Assembly (NCBI GenBank): GCA_018883975.1 | Contig: JAHLFD010000097.1 | Location: 1 to 46,016 of the forward strand | DNA: 46,016 nt | Origin: Zhenhengia stercoravium | Lineage (GTDB): Bacteria; Bacillota; Clostridia; Lachnospirales; Cellulosilyticaceae | Reading direction: 5' to 3' | In this document: piece after piece, positions 7,997-16,316 of the stretch | Layout of the letters: each line of letters starts with the position of its first letter | Numbering within the stretch: position 1 is the stretch's first letter | The notes under the pieces: model-generated | The model's input: only the letters and a program-made list of their open reading frames with translations | What the model was told of the DNA's origin: nothing | Database searches by the model: none | Translations under genes and position numbers: made by a program

Positions 7997-8995
7997 TTAA
8001 AGTTCCTTTGCAAGCTCTTTAGCTGCCGAAAATTGAGTCTCTTTATAGACGAGCATATTCTCCCACTTATGTTCAAACATACTATAATTATTACGGTGCT
8101 TAGAGGTTGTATACTTATAGCAAATGCCTGCATATTTCTCTGGAAAAATCAGCATAGCTTTAAGTACATTAATTTCATTATGACTTAAAGTATGAATCGC
8201 ATTATAACTGGCAATAAGCTTATCAAGAAGTGCTATATTCCAGTTATTTTTCTGCATGATTTTAGTCAGCACATTGGCAAGGTCTATAAGCTGAATATTA
8301 TATGTGCATGCATCTAGGTTATTAATCATATAGCTGTCACTACCTTCAATCTGTCCTACTGCATGATAGGTATAGTCATTATGAATAAGAGTTTTTTCTA
8401 GGCGCACCTTATTAATAAGTTCAGCAGCAATTTGTGGTGTAATCAAATCTAGTGCCATATATTGAAGTGTTTCATATGCTTTATAATCATTTAGAAACAT
8501 GATTTCAAACTTAGTTTTTTGTGAGAAGTTTGAAATTTTCTTTCTCATGTGCTTTCCATCTGCTACACGTTTTTGGAAATACTCATAAATATTTTTAATA
8601 CTAGCATTCTCTACATCTCTTGTTTTAGACTCTATATTTTTAGCTGCTTTATGAAATTTTGCCAGTATTTCTATAACTGCCTTAAGGTCCTTCTCACTGG
8701 TAAAATCTATTTCAATTGTTTTATTATAAGACTGTAATATATAATGCCGATCTTGATAAAGTCCGTAAGGGTTTTGTTTTTTTGTTAAATAGATTTTTGC
8801 AATCTCTGTGAAACCTTTGTGGAGAAGTTGTTGTGTCACTTCATATTGAAAGCAGATTTGATCTTTGGGCACAATGGTTTTTCTAAGCATCAGGCTACCT
8901 TGCTTAGTGTCTAAATAATAATTACTACGGTTATATTGAACTTTTTTTATACTCATATCATATTGTGCAAAGAGCTCATTCCCCATCGCTTTCAT
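7997..8995 (-). CDS. CotS-like spore coat protein (aminoglycoside-phosphotransferase fold)
   Basis: 332 residues of the CotS/YutH/HipA-like kinase fold. The N-lobe beta strands are YDMSIKKVQYNRSNYYLDT and GSLMLRKTI with the presumed ATP lysine. The helix EILAKFHKAAK, the catalytic-loop equivalent LIHNDYTYHAVGQ and the metal-loop equivalent LIDLANVL follow. The usual HGD catalytic motif reads HND and the metal-binding D sits in IDLANV, so activity is uncertain; several CotS relatives are structural coat proteins. It probably heads a two-gene unit with the 208-residue membrane protein. Assignment to the family is firm; the exact coat role is inferred. Confidence 0.83.
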   Translation of the reverse strand: MKAMGNELFAQYDMSIKKVQYNRSNYYLDTKQGSLMLRKTIVPKDQICFQYEVTQQLLHKGFTEIAKIYLTKKQNPYGLYQDRHYILQSYNKTIEIDFTSEKDLKAVIEILAKFHKAAKNIESKTRDVENASIKNIYEYFQKRVADGKHMRKKISNFSQKTKFEIMFLNDYKAYETLQYMALDLITPQIAAELINKVRLEKTLIHNDYTYHAVGQIEGSDSYMINNLDACTYNIQLIDLANVLTKIMQKNNWNIALLDKLIASYNAIHTLSHNEINVLKAMLIFPEKYAGICYKYTTSKHRNNYSMFEHKWENMLVYKETQFSAAKELAKEL

Positions 8996-9074
8996 CTCTA
9001 TCCCCCCTTCTAAACATTGATTTACCTCATCTCTCTTATGTATATGTTCAGTCCTAAAAAAAAATATCTATTTT

Positions 9075-9107
9075 TGTACGAATTCGTTCACAATTATGTG
9101 ATACAAT
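9075..9107. promoter_or_regulatory. Two overlapping dyads in the cotS-like/DUF4340 divergent spacer
   Basis: TGTACGAATTCGTTCA (9075-9090, perfect ACGAATTCGT centre) overlaps TCACAATTATGTGA (9088-9101, arms TCACA and TGTGA). A TACAAT -10-like hexamer follows at 9102-9107, pointing towards the DUF4340 gene. These look like operator-type sites between two divergent genes. No regulator can be named. Confidence 0.4.
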
Positions 9108-9147
9108 AAATGCCATTGAGCATTACATATTTTTTTGAGGTGATTTT

Positions 9148-10044
9148 ATGAAACGCAAAGGCTGGTTTATCCCTATCCTAGTATTCTTTGTTTGTACATG
9201 GCTTCTTATCGTTTATGAAAAAAGTACAAGTGAGCCATATCTTGCACAAACTTCTAACTTAGCACAACTTCCTTGGGATAAAGAAAGTGCTGAAATTGAA
9301 AAAGTAGTTTTTTCCGCCCATTCTTCAGTCATTACGGCTAAAAGAACACAAAATGACTGGTTCCTTATAGAACCTTTAGAAGTCATGGCAGATCCTACAT
9401 ATGTTTATAATGTTATTTCGCGCTTTGTCAGTCCAGGCCTGATTCAAACGGTTGCATCTGAAGTTGAAGACCCATCAACCTTTGGGATTTATGAGTATTC
9501 ACCTTCTATTGCTTTATATGACTTAAATAATATGGAATATAAACTTATTGCAGGTAATGCTGCTGATGAAACAACTTATTATGCCTATAGTCCACTTACA
9601 AAATGTATTTATACCATAAAGAAAGAAATCTTTGATTATGTCTCCACAGATCTATCTCTATGGCGTACAAAAGATTACTTAGGCTTTTCTACAGATCATA
9701 CTTCCAAAATAACCTTATCTAAAAAAGGTGTTTTATATACGATTTTACCAAGTGGTGATAAGGAAACTTATACATCTAGTACACTCTCTAGAGCGCAAAT
9801 TACGGATATTATTTCTTTCTTATCCAGTTCTAAGGTCCTTAACTTCATTATGGATAATGCACCATCTCATATTGTTTCATCCTATGGTTTTAATACACCT
9901 GATTTTACTGTCACCCTATATCAAGCTTCTGGAAATACACAAAGTTTTTCCTTTAAGCTCTCAGAAGATGGTCTTGCTTACTATGTTCTTGATAAGACTA
10001 ATAATAATATTTATAAAGTACCATTTTTCCATATTCCAATTTAA
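9148..10044 (+). CDS. DUF4340 domain-containing membrane-anchored protein
   Basis: 298 residues. An N-terminal membrane span (about residues 5-23, WFIPILVFFVCTWLLIVYE) is followed by an extracytoplasmic beta-rich region of the DUF4340 type: repeated strand units such as IEKVVFSAHSSVITAKRTQNDWFLIEP and TSKITLSKKGVLYTILPSGD. The family is found beside gliding-type ABC exporters or alone, and its function is unknown. Here it stands alone, divergent from the cotS-like gene and ended by a very strong hairpin. The ATG has GAGGTGA six to seven bases upstream. The Cys in the span is not in a convincing lipobox. Confidence 0.82.
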   Translation: MKRKGWFIPILVFFVCTWLLIVYEKSTSEPYLAQTSNLAQLPWDKESAEIEKVVFSAHSSVITAKRTQNDWFLIEPLEVMADPTYVYNVISRFVSPGLIQTVASEVEDPSTFGIYEYSPSIALYDLNNMEYKLIAGNAADETTYYAYSPLTKCIYTIKKEIFDYVSTDLSLWRTKDYLGFSTDHTSKITLSKKGVLYTILPSGDKETYTSSTLSRAQITDIISFLSSSKVLNFIMDNAPSHIVSSYGFNTPDFTVTLYQASGNTQSFSFKLSEDGLAYYVLDKTNNNIYKVPFFHIPI

Positions 10045-10096
10045 TAAAAGGGATGCTATACCACTTATCAATAAGTGGTATAGCATCCCTTTTATT
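10043..10096. terminator. Perfect 26-bp bidirectional hairpin terminator
   Basis: The DUF4340 stop lies at the base of a 26-bp perfect stem, 10043-10068 paired with 10071-10096, with only two unpaired bases between arms. The stem includes GGGATGCTATACCACTTAT and ends in CCCTTTTATTATTA. The A/T base works in both directions. It shields the folded element (copy 2) from upstream transcription. Confidence 0.85.
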
Positions 10097-10141
10097 ATTA
10101 CGTTCTCCCATTCTCTCTTCCCCTCTTTTCGGCTTGCGCTA

Positions 10142-10347
10142 AGGGCTAGATGGGATACTCTGTAAGCTTCCTTCGAAGGAATGTCTAGAAGCTCTTAGAG
10201 AAGATCGCCTCATGGTATTTAGCGAGATGTTTGCTGTGTGCCCGTATGGGTAAGCGCAAGCGAGTTTCGAGCGTTCATGAGGCAATCAAGCTTAGAGCTT
10301 CTTGACATTCTGTAGACAGAAGCTGGAAGAGTATTCCACCTAACCCT
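10142..10347 (+). repeat. Palindromic folded element, copy 2
   Basis: The 345-base spacer between two convergent genes contains no gene but a long nested palindrome. The outer arms 10142-10170 and 10319-10347 pair over 29 positions with a few mismatches (GGGATACTCTGTAAGCTTC on the left). The middle arms are 10180-10198 with 10291-10309 (17 of 19 paired). The inner arms GATCGCCTCATG (10203-10214) pair with CATGAGGCAATC (10276-10287). The core 10215-10275 holds TTTAGCGAGATGT, a CCCGTATGGG mini-stem, AAGCGAGTTT and GAGCGTT. Both flanking genes have their own terminators outside the element. The fold and core match copy 3 closely. Confidence 0.85.
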
Positions 10348-10357
10348 ATCACCTCAG

Positions 10358-10384
10358 CAAAAAAGGAGCTACTCAAGTAGCCCC
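10358..10384 (-). terminator. Terminator of the CCA-adding enzyme gene
   Basis: Minus strand GGGGCTACT, two-base loop, AGTAGCTCC, then TTTTTT. The stop codon lies immediately upstream. Confidence 0.85.
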
Positions 10385-10389
10385 TCCCT

Positions 10390-11724
10390 CTATTCTTTAA
10401 TGTACTCTACAAGTACTTCTTTTGTATTCTTCTCAGGATACTTAATCACATACTTTAAAGCCTTCTCTAAAGCTTCACCTACTGCCTTACCTGGCGCTAT
10501 ACCTTCTTTAATCAAGTCTCCCCCGTTAATAGCGAGCATCTTTAAGTTATAGCATTCATGATTCGCTACTACTTCTTCTTTTAACTTTCTTACATAAGCA
10601 ATTTGCTCAAGTTTCATAGGTAATTTATCTAGACTTTGCGCCCTTGCATCTGCTTCATTAACTAAAAGTAATTGATCAAATAACGCTTCACCTGTTACTT
10701 TAAGGATTTCTTTAATATATACCTTAGTGATTTTCTGTCTAAGATGATAGTCATGGTAACTTACAAGAAGTGTAACTTCTTTAATAGTCTGATTATCTAG
10801 CCTTAAATCCTTAAGTACTTTTTTTGCAATATCTGCGCTCACTTCAGGATGCCCATAAAAATGGTCTATTCCTTTTTTATCTGTAGATCTTACCTTAGCT
10901 TTTCCTATATCATGGAGTAACATAGAAAGTCTTAGTACTTCATTCTTTGGTGTATGTCTCATAGCTTCTATTGTATGATGTGCTACATCATATACATGAT
11001 GCGGATGATTTTGCGCAGTTGCATAAGTCTGAATGAATTCAGGTAATATATATTCCAACAATCCAAGTTCATAAAGCGTATGAATAGCCTCTGGCCTATC
11101 TGACATACAGATTTTAAGAAATTCATCACGAATACGCTCTTTACTAATATTCTTTAGGAGGTGCTTGCACGCTTTAATGCCTTCTATTGTATTATCATCT
11201 ATCTTAAAACCTAATTGCGCAGAAAATCTAACAGCTCTTAAAATACGTAAGGCGTCTTCTGTAAAACGTTCTTTAGCATCACGTACAGACTTAATAAGAC
11301 TCTGTTCAATGTGTTTCTTCCCATTATAAGGATCTACAAAACCTCTTACTGGATGGTATGCAATAGCATTCATGGTAAAATCTCTACGAGATAAATCTAA
11401 AGTAATATCAGTTACAAAGCTTACATGCTCTGGTCTTCTAGAATCTTTATATTCTCCTTCTATACGATAGGTAGTTACTTCATAATGCTCTTTATCCACA
11501 ATAACTGTTACTGTCCCATGCTGAATACCTGTATCATAAGTACGTTTAAAAGCAGCTTTCACTTCTTCTGGTTTGGCAGAGGTTGTAATATCCCAGTCAT
11601 TTGGCTCACGTCCCATAATCATATCACGTACACATCCACCTACTACATAAGCTTCGTGACCATGCTGTTCAAGTGTATCTATTATAAATAAGGCATCCTT
11701 TGGAATTTGAGTATGTTCCTTCAC
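10390..11724 (-). CDS. cca: CCA tRNA nucleotidyltransferase (class II) with HD domain
   Basis: 444 residues. Adds or repairs the 3' CCA of tRNAs. The nucleotidyltransferase head has GGCVRD at 29-34 and the metal-binding DWD at 43-45, followed by RRDFTMNA at 113-120 and the RNA-binding EDALRILRAVRFSAQLGF segment. A C-terminal HD phosphohydrolase-like domain carries LLHDIGKAK with His271-Asp272. The HD part makes it resemble the E. coli-type bifunctional enzyme, and poly(A) polymerase is the main alternative; sequence alone leans to CCA addition for a Firmicute with one such gene visible. It starts at GTG, preceded by AGAGGAA. Confidence 0.92.
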   Translation of the reverse strand: MKEHTQIPKDALFIIDTLEQHGHEAYVVGGCVRDMIMGREPNDWDITTSAKPEEVKAAFKRTYDTGIQHGTVTVIVDKEHYEVTTYRIEGEYKDSRRPEHVSFVTDITLDLSRRDFTMNAIAYHPVRGFVDPYNGKKHIEQSLIKSVRDAKERFTEDALRILRAVRFSAQLGFKIDDNTIEGIKACKHLLKNISKERIRDEFLKICMSDRPEAIHTLYELGLLEYILPEFIQTYATAQNHPHHVYDVAHHTIEAMRHTPKNEVLRLSMLLHDIGKAKVRSTDKKGIDHFYGHPEVSADIAKKVLKDLRLDNQTIKEVTLLVSYHDYHLRQKITKVYIKEILKVTGEALFDQLLLVNEADARAQSLDKLPMKLEQIAYVRKLKEEVVANHECYNLKMLAINGGDLIKEGIAPGKAVGEALEKALKYVIKYPEKNTKEVLVEYIKE

Positions 11725-11768
11725 TATTTGTTCCTCTTTCTCATCTTTGTTTAAATAGTATTGCCTTA

Positions 11769-11777
11769 ATTATAGCA
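11769..11777 (-). promoter_or_regulatory. Extended -10 promoter for cca
   Basis: TGCTATAAT on the minus strand (TG, one base, TATAAT) about 45 bases before the GTG start. There is no good -35, which is normal for extended -10 promoters. Confidence 0.45.
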
Positions 11778-11908
11778 CATTAGCCTTCTATTTATCCACA
11801 GCTTGACTTTTCTAGCCTTTGTCTTATTCACAAATTCTCTAGTTATTAACATAAATCTTGTGTATATGTACATACTAATCTCTGAAATTTTAATTTTAGG
11901 AGGTTCTT

Positions 11909-12775
11909 ATGTCATTCCCAACTTCTTTTCCCTCACAGCATCAAAGTCAGCACCCTGGCTTAGAACATATGATGAATCCACTCCCTGTGTATGATGATGA
12001 CCAATATGTAGGCAAGGGAACTATGCTTCAAGATAAGGTCGCTCTTATTACAGGTGGTGACAGTGGTATCGGACGCGCTGTTGCTCTAGCCTTTGCTAAA
12101 CAGGGTGCCCATGTATGTATTGTCTATCTTAACGAATCCGAAGATGCTAACACTATTAAAACCCAAATTGAAGCTCTAGGTAGACAATGCTTTCTTATCG
12201 AAACAGATATTACAGATAAGGCAAATTGTGAAATGGCTATTAGTAAAACCATTAATCACTTCAATAAACTTGATATTCTCGTTAATAATGCAGCTGTACA
12301 ATATACTACTCAAAAGTTTGAACTTATTTCTGATGCACAATTTGATAAAACTTTTAAGACCAATGTATATGGTGCTTTTTATATGACTAAGGCAGCTCTC
12401 CCTCATTTAAAACAAGGTTCTAGTATTATTAATACCACCTCTGTTGTAGCTTTTCATGGTAATGAAACCCTCATTGATTATTCCATGACTAAAGGAGCCT
12501 TAGTTGCCTTGACCCGTTCTCTTGCTATGTCTCTTGCTAAATCTAAATCAGGTATTAGGGTTAATGCTGTAGCACCAGGTCCTATATGGACACCATTTAT
12601 TCCATCTTCTATGGACGCTACGCAAATTACTAGCTTTGGTTCTAATACACCACTGGGCAGAGCTGGTCAACCTATAGAATGTGCAGGTGCTTATGTCTTT
12701 CTAGCATCCGATGCTGCTTCCTATATTACTGGCCAAACCATCCACGTTAATGGCGGTGAAATCGTCAACGCTTAA
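11909..12775 (+). CDS. Short-chain dehydrogenase/reductase (GSP39/YhdF-like)
   Basis: 288 residues, classical SDR with the roughly 40-residue N-terminal extension (HPGLEHMMNPLPVYD) seen in the Bacillus GSP39/YdaD/YhxC group. Cofactor loop TGGDSGIG at 48-55, LVNNAA at 124-129, catalytic Ser178, Tyr191 and Lys195 (YSMTK), and the APGPIWTPF segment are all intact. This group is often induced by general stress; its substrate is unknown. It is a monocistronic gene with GGAGG before the ATG and a clear terminator behind it. Confidence 0.9.
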   Translation: MSFPTSFPSQHQSQHPGLEHMMNPLPVYDDDQYVGKGTMLQDKVALITGGDSGIGRAVALAFAKQGAHVCIVYLNESEDANTIKTQIEALGRQCFLIETDITDKANCEMAISKTINHFNKLDILVNNAAVQYTTQKFELISDAQFDKTFKTNVYGAFYMTKAALPHLKQGSSIINTTSVVAFHGNETLIDYSMTKGALVALTRSLAMSLAKSKSGIRVNAVAPGPIWTPFIPSSMDATQITSFGSNTPLGRAGQPIECAGAYVFLASDAASYITGQTIHVNGGEIVNA

Positions 12776-12787
12776 ATTCCTCTGACA

Positions 12788-12822
12788 CCAAAAAAGACAT
12801 CCCATTAAGAGATGTCTTTTTT
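12788..12822. terminator. Bidirectional terminator between SDR and purine permease genes
   Basis: AAAAAAGACATC pairs with GATGTCTTTTTT around a nine-base loop. Symmetric A and T runs serve both convergent genes. Confidence 0.85.
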
Positions 12823-12840
12823 CATATACAGCTTTAACCT

Positions 12841-14232
12841 TTACATTAAGGCTTGAATAACTATATTAATAATAAATAACGCCGTTACAATATACATAAT
12901 AGGATGGATTTTCTTAGCTTTTCCTTTAACCATCATGCAGATACAGTAGCAGATAAAGCCTATAGCAATACCATTTGTAATACTTCCTGTAAAGGCCATG
13001 AAAATAACTGTAAAGAATGCTGGTGCTGCTACTTCAAACTCTTTCCAAGCAATTTTACCAAGAGAATCGCTCATCATAATACCTACTACAATAAGCGCTG
13101 GTGCTGTTGCAGCTGCTGGTACGATCCCAACAATTGGGCTAATAAATACAGAAAGTAAGAATAAAATAGCTACCACTACAGAAGTTAAGCCTGTTTTGCC
13201 TCCGACACTAATACCTGCTGCACTTTCTACATAAGTCGTTGTATTACTTGTTCCTAAAAGTGCTCCAATAGAAGTTGCTGTTGCATCTGCAAAGAGCGCT
13301 TTTTCAAGTTTTGAAGAGAAGTTATTACCTTTTTGAAATATCTGCTCATCCTTCTCATCAAAGATTCCTGCTTTTCTTCCTGTTCCAAGGAACGTCCCAA
13401 TAGTATCAAAGGTGTCTGAAAGTGATAAGGCAAATATAGTCGTAAATACTAAAAATATTTTAGATGGATCACTAAAGAGCCCTGCAAAATCTAGTTTAAA
13501 GAATGTAGGGGCAATACTTGGAATTTCAAAACTCATTTCTGAAAGACCTGCTACATTTGTAACACCTAAAAATATACCAACAACTGTTGTACCTAAAATC
13601 CCCCATAAAATGGCCCCATTAACTTTTAAAATTAATAAAACAATGGTTAAAATAAGCCCAATTAAAGCTACAATAGCAATAGGATCTTTAAAAGCTGTCA
13701 GTCCATGTTGCACATTAATAAAAATACTTGTATCCCCTTGTGAAATACAATCTGCTGCACTTGCAGAGAAAGTAATAAAATGAGCCTGTTTAAGTCCTAA
13801 GTAAGTAATAAATAAACCAATACCAGAAGAGATAGCATATTGAAGAGACTGCGGAATAGCATTAATAATCATCTTACGTATCTTGGTTACTGTAATAATG
13901 ATATTAATTAAACCACAAATAAACACCATAGCTAAAGCCTGCTGCCATGTAAAGCCTAGTGCAAAAACAATAGTAAAAGTGAACATGGCATTGAGTCCCA
14001 TACCTGGTGCCTGAGCAAAAGGTACATTTGCAACAAGTCCCATGATTAAGGTACCTATTACAGCTGCTAAAATAGTGGCCATAAATACAGCTTTACTATC
14101 CATTCCTGTCTGCGATAAAATCATTGGATTAACAAATAAGATATAAGCCATTGTAAGATAAGTAGTGATCCCCGCAAATATTTCTGTTTTCACTGTTGTT
14201 CCGTTCTCCTTAAGCTTGAAAAACTTCTCCAT
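12841..14232 (-). CDS. NCS2-family purine permease (AzgA/PbuG-like)
   Basis: 463 residues with about 12-14 membrane spans. An inner-membrane proton-coupled transporter for adenine, guanine or hypoxanthine in the AzgA/PbuG/PbuO branch. Recognisable segments: FFKLKENGTTVKTEIFAGIT at the start, NPMILSQTGMD, QAPGMGLNAMFTFTIV, LSLSDTFDTIGTFLGTG and LLGTSNTTTYVESAAGI. The exact base specificity cannot be read. I looked for a purine riboswitch in the roughly 145-base leader and saw none. GAGGGG precedes the ATG. Confidence 0.92.
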   Translation of the reverse strand: MEKFFKLKENGTTVKTEIFAGITTYLTMAYILFVNPMILSQTGMDSKAVFMATILAAVIGTLIMGLVANVPFAQAPGMGLNAMFTFTIVFALGFTWQQALAMVFICGLINIIITVTKIRKMIINAIPQSLQYAISSGIGLFITYLGLKQAHFITFSASAADCISQGDTSIFINVQHGLTAFKDPIAIVALIGLILTIVLLILKVNGAILWGILGTTVVGIFLGVTNVAGLSEMSFEIPSIAPTFFKLDFAGLFSDPSKIFLVFTTIFALSLSDTFDTIGTFLGTGRKAGIFDEKDEQIFQKGNNFSSKLEKALFADATATSIGALLGTSNTTTYVESAAGISVGGKTGLTSVVVAILFLLSVFISPIVGIVPAAATAPALIVVGIMMSDSLGKIAWKEFEVAAPAFFTVIFMAFTGSITNGIAIGFICYCICMMVKGKAKKIHPIMYIVTALFIINIVIQALM

Positions 14233-14377
14233 AACATCCCCTCTTTTTTATTTATTGAACGCGCTTAAAAATTGTATTCGCTCTATTTATATTGACTACG
14301 TGGCTCTCATATGTCTCATATCGCTTAAGATTAGCATTTTTTATAATATAAAATTTAACGCTTGGAATAAGAGCAAA

Positions 14378-14405
14378 TAAAAAGAGCCCCTTAGGGCTCT
14401 TTTTA
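14378..14405. terminator. Terminator of the 48-residue gene
   Basis: AAAGAGCCC, four-base loop, GGGCTCTTTTTA, near-perfect and symmetrical. It separates the small gene from the permease gene on the minus strand. Confidence 0.85.
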
Positions 14406-14411
14406 TCTTCT

Positions 14412-14558
14412 TTATCTTTTATTATTTCGATAGCTATCTCCAGCACCATGTACGCCAGAACTCATTGTTGCTTTAAAACCATTACCTGCATTCATTGCAT
14501 CTCTTGTATTATCTATTCTACTTTGTAATTTTGCTTCTTCAGTTTTATGTTTTGCCAT
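14412..14558 (-). CDS. Small hydrophilic protein, 48 residues
   Basis: A real small gene by its signals: AGGAGG seven bases before ATG, then an open frame to TAA, then a strong terminator six bases later. The product begins MAKHKTEEAKLQSRIDNTRD and ends SYRNNKR. It is polar, lacks Cys and Trp, and has a helical N-terminal half and a Gly/Ser-rich middle (NAGNGFKATMSSGVHGAGD). I do not recognise it. It lies 54 bases downstream of spoVB with no terminator between, so it is probably made with SpoVB during sporulation; a small spore protein is a fair guess only. Confidence 0.75.
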   Translation of the reverse strand: MAKHKTEEAKLQSRIDNTRDAMNAGNGFKATMSSGVHGAGDSYRNNKR

Positions 14559-14612
14559 TATTATGCCTCCTACTTAAAGTATTCAATAAGATTTTGCCCC
14601 AGTCTAATGAAT

Positions 14613-16154
14613 TTATACTTTTCTTCGAATGTCTAAACCTGCCAAGTCCTGCGCAGTTAGATTTTCTAACAAATGCAAAGCTATGTAATAAATATTAAGA
14701 GCAATGGCAACACCTAATGTAACTTGTGTCAAAAGGCTTGAATGCTGTGGCAACAAATAAATCACAATAACTTTTGCTGTCATACCAGCTGCTGTAGCCG
14801 CAAGTGCTGGATAGAAAAACCATTTTGAAACATTAATTTTAATAGTTGTTACTTTAATGAGTCGTCGCATCTTTAAAGTCGCCGTTAAAATATTAATTCC
14901 AATATTTAACCCAATAAATCCTATAACCCCTTTAATTGGTAATAAATAATAAATTAAAACTACACTTAAAATGGCTTCTATAATTCTATAAATTAAGCAA
15001 CTGTTTTGCTCCCCTAACCCCTTTAAAATACCGTCTATTACAATTTCTATATACATGAACGGCGTTATAAAGACAAAGAACTGTAAGAGATGCCCTACTT
15101 GCCTATTGTTATAAATCAGTAAGCCCAGCTCCTCTCCAAAATTCCCAAATACACTTACTACAATCATAGCTAGCACCATAATAAGATGTATAGTCCTTCC
15201 CGATAAACTTTCAATACGCTCTGACATATTCCTAGCTTTTGCCCTTGCTATTTCAGGTGTCAGTACTGTAGAAGATGCTGTAAGTAGTGCTACCGGAAAA
15301 AATAAAATGGGTAGTACCATTCCTTCTATCATACCGTACATACTCATAGATTCCATTTGGGTTAGACCTGATTTTCTAAAACCTAATGGTATAAGTACAT
15401 TTTGCAATAAAGTAATAATTGAACTTAAATAAGCTGTTAAAGTAATAGGTAATAGAATCTTAATAATCTGGATGAAGATATCTATACCTCTACTTGTTGA
15501 TATCCCTCTATTATGTCTTCTATCCGGATCTGTTGTATAAAGGAATACCATATAAGAGAAAGAAAATACTTCTCCTAATGTCATGGCAAGGCTAATAGCC
15601 CCACAAGCATGGGCAAGTGAACCATTCCCCCACCTTTGTAGAAAAGCTATAACCATAAGTACCTTAACTATCTGCTCAAATACATCTGAACTTACTGGCT
15701 TAATCATCTTCTTCACAGCATAGAAGTATCCTTTTAAACAAGATGACACTGTCATAAAAGGTACACTTAATGATAAAATTCTTAGTCCTAGTATGGTTCG
15801 GCTATCTTTTATCACATGGTTCGCAATAAAAGGTGCATTAATAAAGACTAACCCCGATATAGTCACGCTGGCCGCTATACTAATAAGGAAAAAGACTTTC
15901 ATGATTCTTTTAACGCCTTTACTATTTCCTTTTCCAAGTTCCTCTGCTACTAATTTAGATACAGAGGTACTCATACCTGCCGATGCAATGGTATAGGCCA
16001 TCATATAAATGGTCATAGCCAATTGATAAAGTCCTACCCCTTCAGCCCCTATTCTATTCGATATATACACTGTTGAAATCATACCTAATGTTTTCGTTGC
16101 AACAGAACCTATCGTTGAAATATAGGCGCTCATCGCTAATCCTTGTTTTTTCAC
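14613..16154 (-). CDS. spoVB: Stage V sporulation protein B-like flippase (MOP superfamily)
   Basis: 513 residues and about 14 membrane spans of the MurJ/SpoVB/MATE-like exporter superfamily. The opening (GSVATKTLGMISTVYISNRI, then GAEGVGLYQLAMTIYMMAYT, then MSTSVSKLVAEELGKGN) is typical of SpoVB. In sporulating bacteria SpoVB is thought to move a peptidoglycan precursor across the forespore outer membrane for cortex synthesis. I keep the GTG start at 16154 (AGGTGG four bases upstream, rather close); an ATG at 16133 with AAGGAT is a fair alternative. It is likely cotranscribed with the small gene behind it. Confidence 0.85.
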   Translation of the reverse strand: MKKQGLAMSAYISTIGSVATKTLGMISTVYISNRIGAEGVGLYQLAMTIYMMAYTIASAGMSTSVSKLVAEELGKGNSKGVKRIMKVFFLISIAASVTISGLVFINAPFIANHVIKDSRTILGLRILSLSVPFMTVSSCLKGYFYAVKKMIKPVSSDVFEQIVKVLMVIAFLQRWGNGSLAHACGAISLAMTLGEVFSFSYMVFLYTTDPDRRHNRGISTSRGIDIFIQIIKILLPITLTAYLSSIITLLQNVLIPLGFRKSGLTQMESMSMYGMIEGMVLPILFFPVALLTASSTVLTPEIARAKARNMSERIESLSGRTIHLIMVLAMIVVSVFGNFGEELGLLIYNNRQVGHLLQFFVFITPFMYIEIVIDGILKGLGEQNSCLIYRIIEAILSVVLIYYLLPIKGVIGFIGLNIGINILTATLKMRRLIKVTTIKINVSKWFFYPALAATAAGMTAKVIVIYLLPQHSSLLTQVTLGVAIALNIYYIALHLLENLTAQDLAGLDIRRKV

Positions 16155-16316
16155 AGTACCACCTACTTTGTCCTATTTCTACATGCTTATTATATGTGGA
16201 CAACACCGTATACTATGACTTCATTAAATCCTTTTATTTTTATCACAGATTACATTTTTTTACATAATATGTTATTAACAGCTTTATTATTAATGAATAG
16301 AAAAGGAGTTTAATCT

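Noticed and set aside
12176..12406. Antisense reading frames inside long genes
   Set aside because: These lie inside well-supported genes on the other strand, have no ribosome sites, and their composition is a by-product of the real coding strand.
14233..14377. Possible purine riboswitch before the NCS2 permease
   Set aside because: The leader is AT-rich with no match to the conserved purine-aptamer core (the paired loops and TATA-flanked stem), so I did not call one.
14252..14449. 65-residue reading frame overlapping the 48-residue gene
   Set aside because: It lies in another frame across a terminator, has no ribosome site, and is displaced by the small gene with full signals.
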